Positions 33,044 through 42,486 are shown, numbered from the stretch's first letter. The stretch: 49,323 bases of DNA from Marinobacterium rhizophilum DSM 18822 (GCF_000378045.1 NZ_KB899100.1:108799-158121); one strand, 5' to 3'. The notes: a model not told the origin generated them from the sequence alone. Translations and numbers: made by a program.

Positions 33044-34325
33044 ACAACGAGCTCCGATAGGGGCAGCTGTGCTCTTCGATATGCCGTTCGAAATCGCTGC
33101 GAAAGTGCTTCAGCGCACTTTGCAGCGGCTCCATGGCGCCCGGTGCCAGCGCGCAGAAGGTTTTGCCCGGCCCCATGAAACGGCAGTGCTCCGCCAGCGT
33201 ATCCAGGTCCTCGTGGCGCCCCTGGCCCGACTCGATCGCCTCCAGCAGCTGGCGGGTCCAGGGCAGGCCGTCGCGACACGGCGTGCACCAGCCACAGGAT
33301 TCCTGGGCAAAGAAGCGTTCGAGGTTCAGCACCATGCCCACCGGACAGGTGCGGTCGTCGAGCACGATCAGGGTGCCGGTCCCCATGCGGCTGCCCGCCT
33401 TGCCGATACTCTCGTAGGTCATCGGCAGATCCAGGTGCTCCGGCAGCAGGAAGTCGGTGGACCCGCCGCCCGGCAGAAAGCCCTTCAACTGATAGCCCTC
33501 GCGCATGCCACCGGCACAGCCTTCAAGGATCTCCCGTATCGGCGTGCCCATCGGCAATTCCCAGGCGCCGGGCCGGCACACTCGGCCGCTGACGCCAAAC
33601 AGCTTGGTGCCGCTTTCCTCACCCAGGCCCAGCCCCTGGTGCCAGTCGCTGCCGTGGCGAATGATGTGCGGCACATTGCACAGCGTCTCGACGTTGTTGA
33701 CGACCGTCGGCTGGCCCCAGGCACCGCTGATTTGCGGAAAGGGCGGCTTGGCCCGTGGCGTCGCACGCTTGCCTTCCAGCGCATTGATCAGCGCGGTTTC
33801 CTCGCCGCAGATATAGCGCCCGGCGCTGATGTGCAGGTGTAACTGCAGGCTGTAATCACTGCCCAGAATATGCTCGCCCAGCAGGCCCGCCGCATAGGCC
33901 TCACCAATCGCGCTGCGCAGTCGCCGCGCCGCATCAACATATTCACCGCGCAGAAAGACATAGGCCACGTCGGCTTCGATCGCGTAGGCGGCCAGCATAA
34001 GGCCCTCAAGCAGCTGGTGCGGATGACGCTCAAGCAGCAACCTGTCCTTGAAGGCACCGGGCTCCATTTCGTCAGCATTGGCGACCATGTATTTGGGATG
34101 CGGCGCGCCTTCGCCACGCGGTACCAGGCTCCACTTCACACCGGTGGGAAAACCTGCCCCGCCCCGTCCGCGCAGGTTGGCGTCCTTGACCCGCGTCACG
34201 ACCTCATCGGGGGCCATCCCGTCAAGCGCGGTTTTCCATGCCGTGTATCCACCCAGGTCGCGGTATTCCGCCAGGGTCAGGGCCGAGCCATCCGGCTTCA
34301 GGTGCTGGGTCAGCGGGCGTTCCAT
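33039..34325 (-). CDS. nuoF: NADH-quinone oxidoreductase subunit F
   Basis: NADH- and FMN-binding subunit, 428 aa (E. coli 445). Conserved GRGGAGFPTGVKW (FMN/NADH loop), YICGEETALINALEGKRATPR, and the 4Fe-4S motif ESCGWCTPCRDG with a later cysteine in HCRFMGPGKTFC. It accepts hydride from NADH at the tip of the peripheral arm. The C-terminus ends in a REP element that supplies the stop codon, so the last few residues (near SSLS) may differ from relatives. It starts 3 bp after nuoE. Confidence 0.97.
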   Translation of the reverse strand: MERPLTQHLKPDGSALTLAEYRDLGGYTAWKTALDGMAPDEVVTRVKDANLRGRGGAGFPTGVKWSLVPRGEGAPHPKYMVANADEMEPGAFKDRLLLERHPHQLLEGLMLAAYAIEADVAYVFLRGEYVDAARRLRSAIGEAYAAGLLGEHILGSDYSLQLHLHISAGRYICGEETALINALEGKRATPRAKPPFPQISGAWGQPTVVNNVETLCNVPHIIRHGSDWHQGLGLGEESGTKLFGVSGRVCRPGAWELPMGTPIREILEGCAGGMREGYQLKGFLPGGGSTDFLLPEHLDLPMTYESIGKAGSRMGTGTLIVLDDRTCPVGMVLNLERFFAQESCGWCTPCRDGLPWTRQLLEAIESGQGRHEDLDTLAEHCRFMGPGKTFCALAPGAMEPLQSALKHFRSDFERHIEEHSCPYRSSLS

Positions 34326-34328
34326 CAG

Positions 34329-34853
34329 CTACTCCTTGTCCTGCCCGGAAGCCGGGGGCTGCAGCAGCGCAATCAGGCTGTCGGGGTCAAGGTCATGGTG
34401 GTGCCGGTCACCGATCATCAGCGCCGGCGCATGGTCGCAGTCACCCAGACAGGTGATGGGCAGCAGCGTGTATTCGCCGTCCGCGCTGGTCTGGCCAAAG
34501 TCGATGCCCAGCTCGGCCTTAATCCGTGCCCTGAGTGCATCGCAGCCCAGCATCCAGCAGGTCACGCTGTTGCACAGGTAAATCACCTGGCGCCCCACGG
34601 GCTGGCGAAAAATCAGGTTGTAAAAGGTCGCCACCGCATCGACCTGGGCGGCCCCCAGCCCCAGGTAGTCGGCAATCGCCGCCACGCTGTCGTCGGACAC
34701 CCAGCCACGGTGCTGCTGCACGATCCGCAATGCCTCGATGCACAGTGCATCGCGCTGCGGATAGGCCTGGGCCTCCCGTTCGATACTCTCGCGCTCGGCC
34801 GGGCTCAGATAGTTATTCGACCAGCCCCGGTCGCGGGCAAAGATTTCGGCCAT
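34329..34853 (-). CDS. nuoE: NADH-quinone oxidoreductase subunit E
   Basis: 24-kDa-type subunit, 174 aa (E. coli 166), binding the 2Fe-2S cluster N1a. Ligands are visible as CNSVTC and CLGDC. The sequence AQVDAVATFYNLI is typical of the thioredoxin-like fold start. ATG at 34853 follows GGGAGG; a longer reading to 34946 is unlikely. It forms the NADH-oxidising module with NuoF and NuoG. Confidence 0.96.
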   Translation of the reverse strand: MAEIFARDRGWSNNYLSPAERESIEREAQAYPQRDALCIEALRIVQQHRGWVSDDSVAAIADYLGLGAAQVDAVATFYNLIFRQPVGRQVIYLCNSVTCWMLGCDALRARIKAELGIDFGQTSADGEYTLLPITCLGDCDHAPALMIGDRHHHDLDPDSLIALLQPPASGQDKE

Positions 34854-34896
34854 GTCCAACCTCCCTTCCTTTTCGGCAAGAAGTGTGGGTCTTTTG

Positions 34897-36678
34897 TCAC
34901 CGGTCCACATCGGCCATGACAAAGTCGATACTGGCAATAATGGCAATCAGATCGCTGACAAAGAGCCCCCGGCTCAGTAACGGAATCATCTGCAGCTGCG
35001 CAAAAGACGGCGTGCGAATGCGTGTTCGGTACGACTGGGTCGAGCCGTCACTGACCAGATAGTAGGCGTTCAAGCCCTTGGTCGCCTCGATCGTCACCAT
35101 CGCCTCACCGGGCGGGATGACGGGCCCCCAGCTGCTGTTGACGAAGTGCTGGATCAGCGTCTCGATATCCGCCAGGGTGCGATCTTTGGGCGGTGGCGTT
35201 GTCAGCGGATGCTGCGCCTTATAGGGCCCCTCAGGCATGTTGTCCAGGCACTGGCGGATGATGCGCAGGCTCTGGCGCATTTCCCCGACCCGCACCAGGC
35301 AGCGGTCGTAACAGTCGCCATGACTGGCAGTGACCACCTCGAAATCGAACTGATCGTAACTGCTGTAGGGCCGCTTTTTGCGCAGGTCCCAGTCCAGCCC
35401 GGTGGCCCGCAGGCCGGGTCCGCTGGCGCCCCAGGCCAGGCCCTCGGCCGTGTTGTAGACGCCGATGCCCTGAGTACGGCGTTTCAGCGTACCGTTGCCC
35501 AGCACCATGGTGTCGTATTCGGCCAGACGGCCGGGCAGGTAGTCGATGAACTCCCGGATCATTCGGTCCCAGCCACGGGGCAGGTCCTGGGCCACGCCGC
35601 CGATGCGAAACCAGGCCGGGTGCATGCGGCCGCCGGTGATCGCCTCGACGATGCCGAACAGCTTTTCACGATCGGCAAACATGTAGAACACCGGCGACAT
35701 CTGGCCTACGTCCTGGGCAAAGGTGCCGTAGAACACCAGGTGACTGGCAATACGGAACAGCTCGGCCATCATCACGCGGATCACCTGGGCCCGCGGCGGT
35801 ACTTCAATGCCGGCCAGCTGCTCGACGGCCAGCACATAGGGCAGGTTGTTCATCACACCGCCGAGGTAATCAATACGGTCGGTATAGGGAACGTAAGAGT
35901 GCCAGGCCTGGCGTTCGCCCATTTTTTCGGCGCCACGGTGGTGATAGCCGATATCGGGCACCGCCTGGACAATTTCCTCGCCATCCAGCTGCAGCGCCAC
36001 GCGAAACACCCCGTGCACGCTGGGATGGTTGGGGCCGAGGTTGAGGAACATGAAGTCACTGTCCTCGCTCTGGCGCTGCATGCCCCAGTCCTCAGGCCGG
36101 AAACGCAGTGCCTCCTGCTCGGTATCCTGGCGAGCGTCGTTCAGGCTGAAGGGCTCCACCTCGGTGGCGCGGGCGTAATGGTCCTTGCGCAGCGGATGCC
36201 CTTCCCAGGTGGGTGGCAGCAAAATGCGGCGCAGGTGCGGGTGGCCGTCGAAACGGATGCCGAACAGGTCCCAGACTTCACATTCGTACCAGTTGGCGTT
36301 GGGCCAGATATCGCAAATGCTGGGCAGCGACAGCGCCGGCTGCAACAGGGCCACCTTGATCCGAATATCCCGATTGCGGCTGACCGAGAGCAGCTGGTAA
36401 ACGACGGTGAAATCCGCCGGCGGCTGGCCGTCGCGATGCTCGCGCAGGCGCTCGTCAATGGCCGTGAGATCGAACAGCATCTCGAATCCCTGACTCTGCT
36501 GCAGATGCTGCAGTAGCGCTCGAAGCTGGTCGCGCTCAACCCAGAGGGTCTCGATACCATCGACGGTGGGCTGCGCCTGCAGGGCGCCCTCTTCGAACCG
36601 GGCTTGCAGAGCCGGCTGCAGGGGTGAACGGTCAGCCCCGTTCAGGGCCAGGCTTTCATCTTCAGACTGAGAGGGCAT
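34897..36678 (-). CDS. nuoCD: NADH-quinone oxidoreductase subunit CD (fused)
   Basis: Fusion of the 30-kDa (NuoC) and 49-kDa (NuoD) subunits, 593 aa (E. coli NuoCD about 600). NuoC domain spans about residues 25-185 with [20 protein letters not shown] and the end signature [13 protein letters not shown]. NuoD follows with [13 protein letters not shown] (quinone-site His), [11 protein letters not shown]-type sequence, and C-terminal [15 protein letters not shown] and [12 protein letters not shown]. The fused form is common in gammaproteobacteria. It starts 12 bp after nuoB and ends 43 bp before nuoE. Confidence 0.97.
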   Translation of the reverse strand: MPSQSEDESLALNGADRSPLQPALQARFEEGALQAQPTVDGIETLWVERDQLRALLQHLQQSQGFEMLFDLTAIDERLREHRDGQPPADFTVVYQLLSVSRNRDIRIKVALLQPALSLPSICDIWPNANWYECEVWDLFGIRFDGHPHLRRILLPPTWEGHPLRKDHYARATEVEPFSLNDARQDTEQEALRFRPEDWGMQRQSEDSDFMFLNLGPNHPSVHGVFRVALQLDGEEIVQAVPDIGYHHRGAEKMGERQAWHSYVPYTDRIDYLGGVMNNLPYVLAVEQLAGIEVPPRAQVIRVMMAELFRIASHLVFYGTFAQDVGQMSPVFYMFADREKLFGIVEAITGGRMHPAWFRIGGVAQDLPRGWDRMIREFIDYLPGRLAEYDTMVLGNGTLKRRTQGIGVYNTAEGLAWGASGPGLRATGLDWDLRKKRPYSSYDQFDFEVVTASHGDCYDRCLVRVGEMRQSLRIIRQCLDNMPEGPYKAQHPLTTPPPKDRTLADIETLIQHFVNSSWGPVIPPGEAMVTIEATKGLNAYYLVSDGSTQSYRTRIRTPSFAQLQMIPLLSRGLFVSDLIAIIASIDFVMADVDR

Positions 36679-36690
36679 GGGCTTGATCCA

Positions 36691-37323
36691 TCACACGCTG
36701 TCCGGTGAGCGCAGGGTCGTCGCCTGCTGACGCTGTTCCCTGAGACGGTCGCGCTGGCTGTCCTGCGGGGCTCGGTAAACCTTGTGTCCTTCGACGACCC
36801 AGCTGAGCGGGCGCCGCTCCTTGCCGATCGAATCCTGCAGCAACATCAGCCCCTGCAGCAGCGCTTCAGGACGCGGCGGGCAGCCCGGCACATACACATC
36901 CACCGGCAGAAAACGGTCGACGCCCTGCACCACGCTGTAGATATCGTACATGCCACCGGAGTTGGCACAGGATCCCATGGAGATGACCCAGCGGGGTTCC
37001 AGCATTTGCTCGTACAGCCGCTGTATCACCGGTGCCATTTTCAGAAACACCGTGCCGGATATCACCATCAGGTCGGCCTGGCGCGGCGTAGCCCGAATCA
37101 CCTCGGAGCCGAAGCGGGCGATATCGTGGCGCGGCGTGAAGGCCGTCGCCATTTCCACATAGCAGCAGGATAGGCCGAAGTTGAATGGCCATACCGAGTG
37201 CTTGCGCCCCCAGGACAACAGCTCTTCCAGTTTGGCCGTCAGCACGCTCTGGCGAACCATGTCCTCGTAGGCGCGGTCACGGTCCGTGGCAATGGTATCG
37301 GCCTTTGTCAGATTCCAGCTCAT
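36691..37323 (-). CDS. nuoB: NADH-quinone oxidoreductase subunit B
   Basis: Subunit carrying the terminal 4Fe-4S cluster N2, 210 aa (E. coli 220). Ligands visible: the adjacent Cys53-Cys54 in LSCCYVEMA, Cys119 in GSCANSGG and Cys148 in [11 protein letters not shown]. The ATG at 37323 overlaps the stop of an upstream 53-residue chimeric ORF by four bases (ATGA). That mirrors the native nuoA-nuoB junction, so ribosomes may reach nuoB by re-initiation. Its first about 30 codons are duplicated just upstream. Confidence 0.97.
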   Translation of the reverse strand: MSWNLTKADTIATDRDRAYEDMVRQSVLTAKLEELLSWGRKHSVWPFNFGLSCCYVEMATAFTPRHDIARFGSEVIRATPRQADLMVISGTVFLKMAPVIQRLYEQMLEPRWVISMGSCANSGGMYDIYSVVQGVDRFLPVDVYVPGCPPRPEALLQGLMLLQDSIGKERRPLSWVVEGHKVYRAPQDSQRDRLREQRQQATTLRSPDSV

Positions 37324-37547
37324 GGACTGTACTCCTCATCCTTCAGGCTGCACTGATGCGGCCCCCAGTCCAGCGCACCCTCGCCCAACTTGGCCGTCAG
37401 CACGCTCTGGCGAACCCTGTCCTCGTAGGCGCGGTCACGGTCCGTGGCAATGGTATCGGCCTTTGTCAGATTCCAGCTCATGGACTGTGCTCCTCATCCT
37501 TCAGGCTGCGCTGATGCGGTCCCCAGTCCAGCGCACCTTCGCGCCAG
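37232..37547 (-). repeat. 158-bp tandem duplication at the nuoA/nuoB junction
   Basis: Two copies, 37232-37389 and 37390-37547, with a constant 158-bp offset (e.g. start codons at 37323 and 37481). Each spans the first about 30 codons of nuoB and the last about 20 codons of nuoA. The copies differ at only a few bases, e.g. Met versus Arg in YED(M/R)VRQS and His versus Tyr in DEE(H/Y)SP, so the event is fairly recent. Confidence 0.95.
37320..37481 (-). pseudogene. Chimeric nuoB-start/nuoA-end ORF
   Basis: A 53-residue ORF created by the duplication. It begins like NuoB ([20 protein letters not shown]), continues to VLTAKL, then switches into the NuoA C-terminus ([19 protein letters not shown]). 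Its ATG overlaps the native nuoA stop (ATGA) and its own TGA overlaps the nuoB ATG. Each junction retains GATGAGGAG as ribosome binding site. It has no complete domain and probably no function in complex I, but it is likely translated. Confidence 0.75.
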
Positions 37548-37891
37548 AGATACAGCAGCGCGGCCAGCAGAATCAGGATGAAGATCAGCGCCTCGACGAA
37601 ACCGGCCAGCCCCACGGCATCGAAGGCCACGGCCCAGGCGTACAGAAAGATCACTTCCAGATCAAAGACCACGAACAGGATCGCGACCACAAAATAGGCA
37701 ATGGACAGCCGCAGGCGCGCCGAACCCACCGCCACGATGCCCGATTCAAAAGGTTCGTCCGTCGCCCTGTCATGGTGGCGCGGTCCAAGAAAATGCGACA
37801 TGGCAAGCATGGTCGCGGTAAGGAGCAGCACAGCCAGCGCGTAAACGAGCAGCGTCCAGATGTCCTGGGATGTCAGAGAGGTCGCAGACAT
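37478..37891 (-). CDS. nuoA: NADH-quinone oxidoreductase subunit A
   Basis: First gene of the complex I operon, 137 aa (E. coli 147). Three hydrophobic segments, with conserved DEPFESGI on the loop after the first and RLSIAYFVVAILFVVFDLEV with membrane acidic residues. The subunit sits at the quinone-site hinge with NuoH and NuoJ. ATG at 37891 follows AAGG by 8 nt. Its stop overlaps the ATG of the chimeric ORF instead of the true nuoB. The promoter is expected in the 343-bp gap upstream; a TATAGT lies about 30 bp before the start, but no matching -35 is seen. Confidence 0.95.
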   Translation of the reverse strand: MSATSLTSQDIWTLLVYALAVLLLTATMLAMSHFLGPRHHDRATDEPFESGIVAVGSARLRLSIAYFVVAILFVVFDLEVIFLYAWAVAFDAVGLAGFVEALIFILILLAALLYLWREGALDWGPHQRSLKDEEHSP

Positions 37892-38234
37892 AAGCAGTGA
37901 CCTTGCAGGCGAATGACGCCCTAACTATAGAAGGCCAGCCGCAAAACCGCTCATCGCAGCGCGATCGCTCGTGCGTGGCGGATTCAGGTCGGGGCCCAAA
38001 TCCCCTCGGGGGCCGGACGAACCGTTTGACGTTCCATGTGGAACGCCATCACCTGCGGTGCACAGCCTGCCTACTGATGGTTTCAACGCTGAAGCATGTC
38101 CATCCCGACGGGGATGCGCTGGAAGTACGGAGAACTGGAGATCACCGGCTGACTGGCCATCGATACAGAGCCCGGGATCAACAATTTGAGCCCGGCAACA
38201 AGCCAAAACCGAACACAGGGGCAGGTTCTCCCTG
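37892..38234. other. 343-bp gap between nuoA and gdhA
   Basis: No gene seen. It should hold the nuo promoter (TATAGT on the minus strand near 37920-37926). It also contains a perfect 7+7 palindrome at 38030-38045. Confidence 0.55.
38030..38045. promoter_or_regulatory. parS-like palindrome or operator
   Basis: CGTTCCATGTGGAACG: perfect 7-bp arms around TG. The 14-bp core GTTCCATGTGGAAC differs by one base from the ParB-binding parS core of Pseudomonas (GTTCCACGTGGAAC). It may be a degenerate parS or a repressor site for the nuo promoter, which lies about 140 bp away. Confidence 0.4.
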
Positions 38235-39542
38235 TCAGGCGCTGTTTTGCGCGTCACCATTCTGAAAATACTCCTTGGTGCCGTGGGCCTGGACCGCCTG
38301 ACCAATACGCCGCAATGCCAGCACATAGGCGGCATTGCGCAAGGTTCGCTGTTCCGATTCGGCAATGCGAAACGTTTCATGCACCGCGGTGGTCATCCGC
38401 GCTTCCAGCTCTTCACGCACCCGGCCCAGGCTCCAGGGGTAGCCGGAGCGATTCTGCACCCATTCGAAATAGCTGACGGTGACACCGCCAGCATTGACCA
38501 GCACATCGGGAACGATGGTTAAGCCGCGCTCAGCCAGGCTGGCCTCGGCTTCAGAGCGAACCGGACCATTGGCGACCTCGACAATGGTTTTGGCCCGAAT
38601 GCTGTCGCAGTTATGCAGACCGATCACGCCTTCGATAGCAGCGGGTATCAGCAGATCAACATCCAGCGCCAGCAACTCATCGTTGCTTATCTCAACATGT
38701 TCCACCAGCTCGCATACTGACTGTTCACAGTACACAGCCCGAACCTGTTTGCTGTTCTGCTTCTCTTCCCAGAGGCTATCGATATTGAAACCCTTGTCCG
38801 AATAGATGCCGCCCTTGGAATCACTGATGGCAACAATGTTGTAGCCATCCTTTTGTAGCAAGCGCGCAACATGATAGGCCGCTATACCGAACCCCTGGAT
38901 CGCCACGCGTATTTTGTCAGGTTGCCAGTTGTGCCGGGCGGCAACTTCCCGAATACACAGATAGGCGCCCCGGCCCGTCGCCTCCTCACGTCCCCGGCTA
39001 CCGCCCAGAGCGATAGGCTTCCCGGTAATAACGGCGGGCGCGCGAACACGCTTGATGGCCTCGTATTCATCGACCATCCAGCCCATCACCATCGAATTCG
39101 TATAAATATCAGGTGCGGGGATATCGCTATCGGGGCCAATAAAATCAGCCATGGAGCGCATGTAAGCCCGGGAGAGTCGCTCCAGTTCCATCGGCGACAG
39201 CTCTTTAGGCTGCACCACGACACCCCCCTTGGCGCCCCCAAAAGGCAGATCCAGCACCGCACACTTGATGGTCATCCACAGTGCAAGCGCCTGAATCTCC
39301 GCCCGTGTTACCTGTGGATGAAAACGAATCCCCCCCTTGGTCGGACCAAGTACATCGTTATAGTGGCAGCGAAAACCCTGGAAATAGCGCATCGAGCCGT
39401 CGTCCATGCGAACCGGTAACGCTGTCTCCAGGGTGGCAACCGGGTGTAACAGCGACTCCACCACGTCCGGCATGATTCCAGCGTCTTCGCCCAGCTCGCG
39501 AATACGCGCCAGGGCATCCTGAAGTACATCCTGATTCGACAT
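38235..39542 (-). CDS. gdhA: Glu/Leu/Phe/Val-family glutamate dehydrogenase
   Basis: Cytoplasmic dehydrogenase of 435 aa that interconverts glutamate and 2-oxoglutarate plus ammonia. Conserved GPTKGGIRFHP, the catalytic lysine Lys105 in PFGGAKGG, DIPAPDIYTN, and the Rossmann motif QGFGIAAYHVA are present. The last is GFGxxA, in place of the usual GxGxxG/A with N. The length fits NAD-type hexameric enzymes better than the NADP type of about 450 aa; coenzyme preference is a guess. ATG at 39542 has GGAGAG upstream. It lies between the nuo operon and a LysR gene on the same strand, 76 bp after the latter. Confidence 0.9.
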   Translation of the reverse strand: MSNQDVLQDALARIRELGEDAGIMPDVVESLLHPVATLETALPVRMDDGSMRYFQGFRCHYNDVLGPTKGGIRFHPQVTRAEIQALALWMTIKCAVLDLPFGGAKGGVVVQPKELSPMELERLSRAYMRSMADFIGPDSDIPAPDIYTNSMVMGWMVDEYEAIKRVRAPAVITGKPIALGGSRGREEATGRGAYLCIREVAARHNWQPDKIRVAIQGFGIAAYHVARLLQKDGYNIVAISDSKGGIYSDKGFNIDSLWEEKQNSKQVRAVYCEQSVCELVEHVEISNDELLALDVDLLIPAAIEGVIGLHNCDSIRAKTIVEVANGPVRSEAEASLAERGLTIVPDVLVNAGGVTVSYFEWVQNRSGYPWSLGRVREELEARMTTAVHETFRIAESEQRTLRNAAYVLALRRIGQAVQAHGTKEYFQNGDAQNSA

Positions 39543-39618
39543 GACACTCTCCTGCCAGCAGACCGGCGTTACGTCTTGCGGAAAGCCCCGCTACCTGGCG
39601 TCCCGTGCAGTTCCTTTT

Positions 39619-40455
39619 TCAGGATAGACGCTTGAGCAGATCTGCCACCAGCTTGTGATGCTCGCCATGCAATCCATAGGCGGCGTAGGCCTTCATTTCG
39701 ATCTGCGGTGCATCCTCTACGGCAAACAGTTTCTGCTCTGTGAGCAGCGGCTTAACGCTATCCAGCGGCAGATATGCCGCTCCGCCGCACGCAAGAATCA
39801 GGTTAAGTGCCAGCCGGCCACTGTTGACCCGCCCCCTTGCCAGTAACCGCTGCGGGAAATGGCCCTCATGCAGGCTCGCAAAGGTCGTGCCCCACTCCAC
39901 CCGGATATAGTCCTCGCCAATGGCCGACTCAACCGACTGCCGGGCTCGATTGGACACCAGCAGCAACGGCACACTGGCAACTTCTTCGACCGCAACACCC
40001 TGTATACGCGGAGGCTCATACATGAAGCCGACATCGATCATGCCCCGCTCCAGTTTTTCCACCACGCGCAGCGGTGTGCTTTCCTCTGCGCGCAGTCCCA
40101 GCCGCGGAAAATCCCGGTAGATACCGTTGAGCCAGTCCTGCAGGAAGATATCCCACAAACTGGCCACGCCGGCCACCACCAGCCGACGCTGGTGCCGTTC
40201 GCTCAGCGCCGTGTCCTCATAGGCGCGTTCCCAGGCGCCAAGAATAAAGCGGGCATGACGCTCCATGCGCTCCCCGGCGGGGGTCAGGCCAATCCGGTGG
40301 TGCTGGCGGGTAAAAAGCGACAGCCCCAGATGTTCTTCCAGCTGGCGAATACGGGCACTGACAGTGGAAGCCGATACACAGAGGTTTTCCGACGCCCGGC
40401 CGAAATTGCGCGTACGACTCACTTCCAGAAAGGTTTTCAGCAACAGGGTATCCAT
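39619..40455 (-). CDS. LysR-family regulator (HdfR-like)
   Basis: Regulator of 278 aa. The N-terminus MDTLLLKTFLEVSRTRNFGR and LEEHLGLSLFTRQHHRIGLT are very close to E. coli HdfR over the helix-turn-helix (about residues 1-65). The remaining about 200 residues form the effector-binding domain. ATG at 40455 is preferred over an in-frame start at 40488. It is divergent from the SulP gene across 130 bp, the usual arrangement for a LysR regulator controlling its neighbour, and it may also affect gdhA 76 bp downstream. No operator was fixed. Confidence 0.88.
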   Translation of the reverse strand: MDTLLLKTFLEVSRTRNFGRASENLCVSASTVSARIRQLEEHLGLSLFTRQHHRIGLTPAGERMERHARFILGAWERAYEDTALSERHQRRLVVAGVASLWDIFLQDWLNGIYRDFPRLGLRAEESTPLRVVEKLERGMIDVGFMYEPPRIQGVAVEEVASVPLLLVSNRARQSVESAIGEDYIRVEWGTTFASLHEGHFPQRLLARGRVNSGRLALNLILACGGAAYLPLDSVKPLLTEQKLFAVEDAPQIEMKAYAAYGLHGEHHKLVADLLKRLS

Positions 40456-40585
40456 GCTTGGTACTCTTTTTCGGCGGGCTCCGTTCAATCTTCGATTTTA
40501 TTGTTCGTAACTTCCAGTATTTTTCGTTTTTCAGGACGGCAAAAACGCTCTACCCTGCCTAATCTAGACCTTTAACGGAGCGATC

Positions 40586-42355
40586 ATGAAGCGCTGGCTG
40601 TCACTAGGCGCCCCCTTCCTCAGCTGGGGGCGCTCCATCAATCAACGTACTCTGCGCGCTGACGTGATGGCCGGCATCACCGGTGCGGTCATCGCGTTAC
40701 CGCAGGCCGTCGCCTATGCCTTTATTGCCGGGCTGCCGCCCGAGTATGGTCTGTACTCAGCAATCATTATTTCGGTGATTGCCGCACTGTTCGGCTCCTC
40801 CTGGCATATGGTATCCGGTCCGGCCGCTGCGATTTCGATCGTGATCATGAGCGTCGTCAGCGGGCTTGGCGAGCTGGATCCTGCACAATACCTGAGCGCG
40901 GTACTGACCCTGACTCTGCTGGTCGGCCTGATGCAGCTGGGCATGGGGATCCTGCGCCTGGGGAGCCTGGTTAACTTCATCTCCCACAGCGTGGTAATCG
41001 CCTTCACTGCCGGTGCGGCAATACTGATTGGCGCCAGCCAGCTCAAGCATGTCCTGGGTGTCGCCGTTCCAGGCGGCTTGTCATTTATCGATGGCCTCCT
41101 CGCGCTGCTTGATCAGACCGATGCCGTGAACTATATCTCCCTCGGCGTCGGCGCAATCACCCTGTTGTCGGCACTGCTGGTACGCAGGCTTAATCGCCGC
41201 TGGCCCCATTTGCTGATTGGCATGACCGTGGGCAGCGTCACCTGCCTGCTGTTGAATGGCGCCGACCAGGGCGTTGCACTGGTCGGCGCGCTGCCCGGCA
41301 CCCTGCCTCCGCTGTCGCTGCCTGACTTGTCTGCCAATACGATTCAACCGCTGGCGTCCGGCGCCTTTGCGCTGGCGCTGCTCGGCCTGATCGAAGCGGT
41401 ATCCATCGCGCGGGCCATCGCGCTGCGCTCGCAACAGCAGATCAGCGGCAACCAGGAGTTTATCGGCCAGGGTCTGGCCAATACCATCGGCAGTTTTTTT
41501 TCCTGTTTCGCGAGTTCAGGCTCTTTTACACGCTCGGGTGCCAACTATGATGCCGGCGCCAAAACCCCACTGGCCGCTGTATTTTCAGCGGGTATCCAGG
41601 CAAGCGTCTTGCTGCTGGCGCCAGGCCTTACAGCGTATCTCCCGCTGCCCGCCATGGCGGGAGCCGTGTTACTGATCGCCTGGAACCTGATCGACCTTCA
41701 TCATATCCGCCAGATTATCAAGTCCAGCCGCAACGAGACCCTGGTGCTGACAGTCACCTTCCTCGCCACTCTGTTTGTAGAGCTGGAGTTTGCCATCTAC
41801 ATTGGCGTTTTCCTGTCACTGGCACTTTACCTGCGCCGCACGTCCCGTCCCAGCGTGATGGAAGTTGCGCCCATACCCGATCACCCCCGCCGTCAGATCA
41901 AGAACACGCAGCGTTTTTCACTGCAGCAGTGCCCGCAGCTGAAGATCATCCGTATCGACGGATCGCTGTTTTTCGGTGCCATTGACCATATTCAGCAACG
42001 TATTCGGGCCTTGAGCAATGAAGGCGATACCAACCGTTTGCTGATCATCGGCAAGGGCATCAACTTTATCGATGTAGCCGGCGCCGAGATGCTGATCCAG
42101 GAGTCCAGGCGCCTGCAACAACGCGGCGGCAAGCTGATGTTCAGCTCCCTCAAGGGCACGGTGATAGACGAATTGCGCGCCAATGGCTACCTGCAAAGGA
42201 TTGGCGAAGAACTGTTCTACGACTCACCGGAAGCAGCACTGAGCGACTCGGTCGTGAAGCTGAATAAGGAGGTTTGCCAGCGCTGCTCGGCACGTATTTT
42301 CAGGGAGTGCGCCACGCCCACCAACAGCGAGATGATTCCTGTCACCCGGTTGTAA
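40586..42355 (+). CDS. SulP-family anion transporter with STAS domain
   Basis: Inner-membrane transporter of 589 aa. About 10-14 hydrophobic segments (residues 25-425) are followed by a cytoplasmic STAS domain (about 440-555). Conserved features: GAVIALPQAVAYAFIAGLPPEYGLYSA, FTRSGANYDAGAKTPLA, and GVFLSLALYLRR. Family members move sulfate, bicarbonate or C4-dicarboxylates (E. coli DauA); the substrate is not decided by the sequence. The last 35 residues include a cysteine cluster, CQRCSARIFREC, outside the STAS core. GGAG precedes the ATG at 40586. Confidence 0.93.
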   Translation: MKRWLSLGAPFLSWGRSINQRTLRADVMAGITGAVIALPQAVAYAFIAGLPPEYGLYSAIIISVIAALFGSSWHMVSGPAAAISIVIMSVVSGLGELDPAQYLSAVLTLTLLVGLMQLGMGILRLGSLVNFISHSVVIAFTAGAAILIGASQLKHVLGVAVPGGLSFIDGLLALLDQTDAVNYISLGVGAITLLSALLVRRLNRRWPHLLIGMTVGSVTCLLLNGADQGVALVGALPGTLPPLSLPDLSANTIQPLASGAFALALLGLIEAVSIARAIALRSQQQISGNQEFIGQGLANTIGSFFSCFASSGSFTRSGANYDAGAKTPLAAVFSAGIQASVLLLAPGLTAYLPLPAMAGAVLLIAWNLIDLHHIRQIIKSSRNETLVLTVTFLATLFVELEFAIYIGVFLSLALYLRRTSRPSVMEVAPIPDHPRRQIKNTQRFSLQQCPQLKIIRIDGSLFFGAIDHIQQRIRALSNEGDTNRLLIIGKGINFIDVAGAEMLIQESRRLQQRGGKLMFSSLKGTVIDELRANGYLQRIGEELFYDSPEAALSDSVVKLNKEVCQRCSARIFRECATPTNSEMIPVTRL

Positions 42356-42486
42356 CCCCGCGAACACAGGCTGCCAACCCTCACAAAAATTGCACAGGGT
42401 CGAAGTCGACGCCGCTGCCCCTGTGACGCACGGAGGCAACGGCTTATACTGCAGGCATCAACCGGTTAAGAAATGCGGACCCTCCC

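Noticed and set aside
37286-37900. A 204-codon plus-strand frame containing an internal repeat over nuoA/nuoB
   Set aside because: Antisense shadow of nuoA and the duplicated junction; the repeat reflects the DNA duplication.
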